Made by a program: the position numbers and the translations under genes
The notes under the pieces: model-generated
The model's input: the letters and a program-made list of their open reading frames with translations, nothing else
What the model was told of the DNA's origin: nothing
Database searches by the model: none
Part shown: one piece after another, positions 14,892 through 17,859 of the stretch
Numbering within the stretch: the stretch's first letter is position 1
Layout of the letters: the number at the start of each line of letters is the position of its first letter
Origin: an uncultured Lachnospiraceae bacterium
GTDB lineage: Bacteria > Bacillota > Clostridia > Lachnospirales > Lachnospiraceae
DNA: 17,859 bases
NCBI GenBank assembly: GCA_910586555.1
Contig: CAJUJY010000069.1
Coordinates: 1-17,859 of the forward strand
Direction: 5' to 3'

Positions 14892-15752
14892 TTACAGGTT
14901 ATTTATTGCAATTGTTATAACTTTGTTCTGGAGTTCATAATAATGCCTGCTGTTATCAGCAGCATCACCATCACGTATTTCATTACCTGTACCAACAGCA
15001 TATGATTTAGAAAGGTCTGCATATTTTTTCGCATTTTTCTCTTTTTCTGTCATGGCAGAAAGTGCTGCTGCTGATTTGCTGTCTATTGACTGCTCTGTTT
15101 TCTTTGCATTATCTGCACTTTTACCAGACTGCCTGGCGCTTTCTGCTGACTGTCTGGCACTTTCTGCGGCATTGCTGGCATGTCTTGCAGCAGCTAGTTC
15201 ACCGTCCTTGGCATTTACGGCGGTTTCACCTGCTTCATTTGCATGTCTTGCAGCTTTTTCACAATAGTATCTGCTGTTATCTGTAACATCACCATCACGT
15301 ACTTCATTATCTGTCCCAACAGCGTATGATTTTGACAGGTTTGCATAATACCCTGCAAGTTTCCCATACATAATATCATCATCTGTTACGCCTTCCGGGG
15401 CCCTGGCCACCTTTATTAAAAAAGGGAAAGGGGATTTCCTGCCATTTGTATCAAAGAGGCTTAATGCAGCAAGGATATTTCCCTTAACCTGTGTCATTTT
15501 TTCTATCACTTTGAAAGTTATTATGTTTTTATCTGTGCTTTCAACACCACTTTCAATTTCCCTTCCATTAGGAAGCTGGCATTTAACTGTTATACTGTCT
15601 TTTGGACATAAAACCATATAAGGGGTATTGCCATCATACAGCGTACATTTTATAAATTCTGCATCATAATCATTCTGCATTACATGTACATACTGGAAAT
15701 TATTTGGCTGTGACATGTTTAAATCTATTTCATGTGTTATGGTATTTAGCAA
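14892..15752 (-). CDS. BppU-like baseplate/fibre protein with coiled-coil repeats, cut short by an in-frame TAA
   Basis: The N-terminal domain (about residues 1-120, LNTITHEIDLNMSQPNNFQY ... KVIEKMTQVKGNILAALSLFD) matches the baseplate upper protein (BppU/DUF2479) pattern that anchors receptor-binding proteins to the virion. After it come two copies of a roughly 30-residue motif (Y-A-x-L-S-K-S-Y-A-V-G-T, then DNSRxY), with Ala-rich helical repeats such as SARQSAESARQSGKSADNAKK between them. I chose TTG 15752 because AGGAAGG lies eight bases upstream. The TTG at 15773 is open but has no ribosome site. The predicted product is 286 residues, but the same frame continues past the stop for 104 codons (14577-14891), so it is probably a truncated gene. 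Confidence 0.75.
   Translation of the reverse strand: MLNTITHEIDLNMSQPNNFQYVHVMQNDYDAEFIKCTLYDGNTPYMVLCPKDSITVKCQLPNGREIESGVESTDKNIITFKVIEKMTQVKGNILAALSLFDTNGRKSPFPFLIKVARAPEGVTDDDIMYGKLAGYYANLSKSYAVGTDNEVRDGDVTDNSRYYCEKAARHANEAGETAVNAKDGELAAARHASNAAESARQSAESARQSGKSADNAKKTEQSIDSKSAAALSAMTEKEKNAKKYADLSKSYAVGTGNEIRDGDAADNSRHYYELQNKVITIAINNL
14934..15347. repeat. two 90-base direct coding repeats in the BppU-like gene
   Basis: Copies at 15258-15347 and 14934-15023 (minus-strand reading) each encode Y-A-(N/D)-LSKSYAVGT-x-NE-x-RDGD, then a DNSRxYxE end. They are close at protein level and border the Ala-rich coiled-coil stretch. Confidence 0.8.
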
Positions 15753-15831
15753 TTTCCAAGCCTTCCTTTCCAAATAAAACAGGACAGGTTTTACCCTGCC
15801 CGTAATACATTATAAATATTTTAAATATTAT

Positions 15832-16065
15832 TTAGTTTTTTGTATCTTTTGTACCTGCTTTGTCCTTTTTATTGTTTTCTGCTTCCAGTTTTTTTTCATA
15901 TTCCCCTTTTGCCTGCATGAACTGTTCCCTTTCAATTAATGTGCAGTTTTCGTATAATTCTTTTATTACAGGGGTAATGCATACCATTGGAAGCTGTGCA
16001 TTGTTTATAACGTTACTTAAGCCTGCTTTTAAATCAGCTACCATTAACTGTACTGGTTTATCCAT
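15832..16065 (-). CDS. small phage tail-region protein
   Basis: 77 residues starting MDKPVQLMVADLKAGLSNVI, with a charged Lys/Glu C-terminus. A good AAGGAG site precedes the ATG. It lies between the tail-fibre fragment and the BppU-like gene. Short proteins with the pattern M-x-K-P-V-x-x-(5-10)-L-x-x-x-INN-(A/S)-x-LP occupy this same place in many Firmicute siphophages and prophages. Their function is not known; a chaperone or minor baseplate role is possible. It appears intact. Confidence 0.65.
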   Translation of the reverse strand: MDKPVQLMVADLKAGLSNVINNAQLPMVCITPVIKELYENCTLIEREQFMQAKGEYEKKLEAENNKKDKAGTKDTKN

Positions 16066-16083
16066 AATTTTATTCTCCTTTGC

Positions 16084-16827
16084 TTATCCAAGAAATTTAA
16101 TAATATTTGATAAAAATGTTGTCTGGGAATTACTGCTTTTAAGCAGTGTTACAGCAGCACAGTACCATTGCCCGGATATAATAAGGTTCTGTGGAAGTAC
16201 AAGGTTTGCAGTATATCCATATGCATCTTCCTGTATCATATATGGAACAGTTTTTCCTTCTGGTATTATTGTTCCAGGGGAAACCTCTTCATTTTCACCA
16301 GATATTTCAAAGTAATATAATTTCATTACTTTATAATATGTATCTTCTGGCAATGTAAAGTGGAATGTTATATCAGAAACTGTATGGAAGCCCTGTATAA
16401 AATCGTTTATTACAGGGGGTGTATGGGTATCTGGCTCTTCAGGTTCTCCAGGCTCTTCTGGTGTGCCATTGTTTGCATATGCTGTTGCAAGAAGACTTCC
16501 AGAACCTGCATATGCTTTTACTTCAAAATAATAGACCATGCTGGACGGGGCTGTTGTACTTGAAGTATTAATAATCCCTTCAAAAGTTGTACTTCCATTA
16601 GTATTAATGCTGCTTTCTGCAATCCTGTTGTAATTTGCACCATCAAAACCATACATAAATGATAAATATTCTGTACCAGACGGGATATTTTTTACCAGGA
16701 AGTGGAAGTAAGCTGTCCCTGCTCCGTTTCCATCTGTATTACTTGTCCCTGTCCCGGTTATTTTTGCCTTCAAGGTTATCTTTGATATTGACTGTACTGT
16801 CTGTAACAGTGCCACTGAATTTACCAT
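16084..16827 (-). pseudogene. phage tail protein C-terminal part, frame-disrupted
   Basis: 247 codons. After a first stretch that merely overlaps the upstream frame, a beta-rich domain begins at about residue 17 (ITLKAKITGTGTSNTDGNGA). Then comes a Glu/Pro linker at about 121-140 (PEEPGEPEEPDTHTPP) and a second beta domain ending LSNIIKFLG. The ATG at 16827 has no ribosome site and lies inside the previous ORF, so this is better read as the 3' part of one tail gene brought out of frame than as a separate gene. The Pro-rich hinge between two beta domains fits a fibre or tail-tip protein. Confidence 0.6.
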
Positions 16828-17053
16828 CTGATGCTGTCACATTGCCATTTTCATCTACAATAAATTTGTCATTTATGTTAATACTTCCTCCCCTTATGTT
16901 GCCAGAAACATATAACCCTTCTTCTGAGGTAAAAGACAGTACCTTTTTGCCCTGGTTTTCAATAATAAAAGAACAGTTCCCTGCATTTAATGAAATGGAA
17001 TTGCCGTTATTTGATATTTTAAAACCATTATTATTAATTGTATACCTCGACAT
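16739..17053 (-). pseudogene. phage tail protein fragment (endopeptidase/tip type), 5' end lost
   Basis: From 17053 the frame reads (MSR)YTINNNGFKISNNGNSI, FTSEEGLYVSGNIRGGSI, NINDKFIVDENGNV and TASDGKFSGTVTDSTV. These short beta turns are typical of the C-terminal half of Firmicute phage tail-associated proteins. There is no ribosome site at 17053 and the larger N-terminal region of such proteins is absent. At its 3' end it ends abruptly at KNNRDRDK while another frame continues the beta-rich text, so a second lesion lies near 16740-16820. Confidence 0.65.
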
Positions 17054-17252
17054 CAATGTCGAACCCCTCATAATCCACGCCATTTTCAGCAAATGGATTT
17101 TCAGTTATATTGGTTTTTGCCCATCTAGAAAACTGTCCTTTTGCAAGTTCCAAGAACTCATACAACTTTCTGGCCGTGGTCTTTCCGTCTACATCAATGC
17201 CTAAAGCTATCTCAATAGGAGTCTGGCTTATATGGCTTTGAATCTCATTCAT
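17034..17252 (-). pseudogene. AntA/AntB-type antirepressor, 3' part replaced by tail gene
   Basis: 72 residues. IEIALGIDVDGKTTARKLYE, then FLELAKGQFSRWAKTNI and TENPFAENGVDYEGFDIDVE, is the N-terminal domain of AntA/AntB-type phage antirepressors. Full proteins of this type are about 200-260 residues and go on to a KLSM-type region and often a KilA-C/Ant domain. Here the text becomes VYN and stops, because at about 17045 the sequence becomes the tail gene in another frame. A GAAAGGATGG site precedes the ATG at 17252. Codon and base choice (GAC, GTC, GAG) differ from the AT-rich tail side, supporting a recombination joint. Confidence 0.75.
17047..17062. repeat. perfect palindrome TCGACAT-ca-ATGTCGA at the antirepressor/tail joint
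   Basis: Seven-base perfect arms with a two-base centre, within about 10 bases of the point where antirepressor text becomes tail text. It may have guided the deletion, or may be chance. Confidence 0.45.
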
Positions 17253-17402
17253 AAAACCATCCTTTCATTATTCAGTTTTCATTGTACATATTAAGTCATG
17301 ACACCCAACGGATATATTAAGAAAATTTTTAGAAAACTCTTGAATAAATAAAATAAATAGATTACAATTAAAAAAGAATATCCTTTATAGGGTGTTTGCT
17401 AG

Positions 17403-17443
17403 ATAAGAGGTTGCGAACTGTGGTAGGGGCTGCAATCTCTTAT
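17403..17443. terminator. hairpin over the end of the small repressor gene
   Basis: ATAAGAGGTTGC (17403-17414) pairs with GCAATCTCTTAT (17432-17443) with one G-T wobble. It overlaps the stop codon of the RHH gene. No T-run follows on the minus strand, so it may be a weak terminator, a processing site or an element end. Confidence 0.45.
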
Positions 17444-17613
17444 TTCTTTAGGCTTTGATATACCAACTCCAACCCTTTTCTTAGAATTTCTGCTTTACTT
17501 AGTCCTGTTTTCTGATAACAATATTCTAACTTCGATATATCATCATTAGATAATCTAAGTTCAAGCCTTGCTTTTTTAGGATTGTCAGTCGGTCTGCCTG
17601 TTCTTGGGGACAT
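17440..17613 (-). CDS. ribbon-helix-helix (CopG/Arc-type) repressor
   Basis: 57 residues. MSPRTGRPTDNPKKARLELR gives a basic N-terminal arm and the beta strand (ARLELRL). NDDISKLEYCYQKTGLSKAE, then ILRKGLELVYQSLKK, gives the two helices. The length and the strand-helix-helix layout are those of the RHH/CopG superfamily, which bind as dimers to short repeated boxes. A GGAGA site (AAAGGAGATTTAAATG) precedes the ATG. The promoter at 17645-17673 drives it, and TACGTA boxes sit inside and beside that promoter, so self-repression is expected. It reads toward the truncated antirepressor, with a 187-base gap containing the hairpin at 17403-17443. Confidence 0.8.
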   Translation of the reverse strand: MSPRTGRPTDNPKKARLELRLSNDDISKLEYCYQKTGLSKAEILRKGLELVYQSLKK

Positions 17614-17634
17614 TTAAATCTCCTTTCTATTTTG

Positions 17635-17667
17635 TACGTAACTAATTCTAATTTATTTACGTACAAA
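17635..17667. promoter_or_regulatory. operator pair TACGTA in the RHH promoter
   Basis: TTTGTACGTAA (17631-17641) and TTACGTACAAA (17657-17667) form 11-bp inverted arms. TACGTA boxes start at 17635 and 17658. One lies in the -35/-10 spacer and the other just past the -10 of the RHH promoter. Confidence 0.75.
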
Positions 17668-17673
17668 TGTCAA
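17645..17673 (-). promoter_or_regulatory. promoter of the RHH repressor gene
   Basis: On the minus strand TTGACA (complement of 17668-17673), 17 bases, TAGAAT (complement of 17645-17650). Confidence 0.8.
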
Positions 17674-17736
17674 TCCCTAATTTCAAAAATTTTTAAGCTA
17701 CTAATCTTCATATTTTTATATCTCTCATATATTTTA

Positions 17737-17790
17737 TACGTAAAATACGCATTCTTTGTAATTTTCTCTTGACAATACGTAAAATACGTA
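17737..17790. promoter_or_regulatory. tandem TACGTA operators upstream of and within a rightward promoter
   Basis: TACGTA at 17737 with the variant TACGCA at 17746, then TACGTA at 17776 and 17785. In each pair the boxes are 9 bases apart, joined by AAA. The second pair fills the spacer of the promoter at 17769-17797. The 9-base step suits two RHH dimers binding side by side. Confidence 0.75.
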
Positions 17791-17797
17791 TTATAAT
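17769..17797 (+). promoter_or_regulatory. full-consensus promoter firing out of the right edge
   Basis: TTGACA (17769-17774), 17 bases, TATAAT (17792-17797): a perfect match to the sigma-A consensus. The gene it drives is beyond the window. It should be tightly repressed by the RHH protein. Confidence 0.85.
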
Positions 17798-17859
17798 ATT
17801 ATTGTAAGACTAACTATTAAAAGTCAAGACCTGAAATGAATTTTTTGAATGAATTGCCG

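Larger units (their letters stand above)
10441..17252 (-). mobile_element. defective prophage: tail/host-recognition module remnant
   Basis: The block runs right to left on the minus strand. It begins with a phage antirepressor 5' end, passes through tail-protein, baseplate/fibre and propeller genes, and ends with three enzyme genes. Terminase, portal, capsid, tape-measure, lysis and integrase genes are absent. The antirepressor is joined directly to a tail gene, so most of the phage genome has been deleted. Nonsense codons, frameshifts and a lost start codon show that it is decaying. The left limit is uncertain within about 10180-10440. The right limit is uncertain because the repressor region at 17440-17797 may belong to the same or another element. 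Confidence 0.75.

Noticed and set aside
15052..15286. Plus-strand Ala/Leu-rich hydrophobic frames resembling membrane peptides
   Set aside because: They are the antisense of the Ala-rich coiled-coil repeats in the BppU-like gene, which explains the composition.
10525..17252. A functional tailocin or contractile injection system
   Set aside because: No sheath, tube, baseplate-wedge, spike or tape-measure genes are present, and several tail genes are broken.

Overview
The window is AT-rich DNA with the gene style of a Gram-positive clostridium, most likely a gut Lachnospiraceae-type Firmicute. The reasons are purine-rich GGAGG ribosome sites, consensus TTGACA/TATAAT promoters, heavy ATA codon use, a VanR-like two-component pair, a TepA-type ClpP-like protease and a chemoreceptor. 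The species is an inference; nothing in the sequence fixes it.

Layout. 1-3130: a DUF362-type secreted protein gene broken by an out-of-frame internal deletion, then an intact methyl-accepting chemotaxis protein with a strong terminator. 3133-4129: the scar of a mobile element. An XRE regulator looks intact and has a divergent, operator-bearing promoter pair; it is flanked by truncated small element genes. 4212-7698: a terminator, then a response regulator/sensor kinase operon. 7741-10179: a TepA-like protease on the minus strand, a TetR-type pseudogene with internal deletions, and an ADP-ribosylglycohydrolase. 10441-17252 (minus strand): a decayed prophage tail module, read right to left. It starts with the 5' end of an AntA/AntB-type antirepressor fused to tail-protein fragments. 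These are followed by a small tail-region protein, a BppU-like baseplate/fibre protein with an in-frame stop, a beta-repeat plus Asp-box-propeller fibre, and an FN3-like protein that has lost its ATG. The module ends with three modification-enzyme genes: a radical SAM/SPASM remnant, a UPF0489/ureohydrolase-like protein and a GT8 glycosyltransferase. 17403-17859: a small ribbon-helix-helix repressor, its divergent promoters and an array of TACGTA boxes. One consensus promoter fires out of the right edge.

Two themes stand out. First, erosion: at least eight separate lesions (internal deletions, fusions, nonsense codons, a lost start codon) affect both host-type and phage-type genes. This suggests recent, ongoing gene loss, or possibly assembly faults. 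Second, the prophage tail module ends in an enzyme cassette (rSAM/SPASM, UPF0489-like, GT8, the last two overlapping by ATGA) that looks suited to modifying peptides or fibres. This is the best candidate for something not yet described.

No tRNA, rRNA, CRISPR array or intact integrase was recognised.
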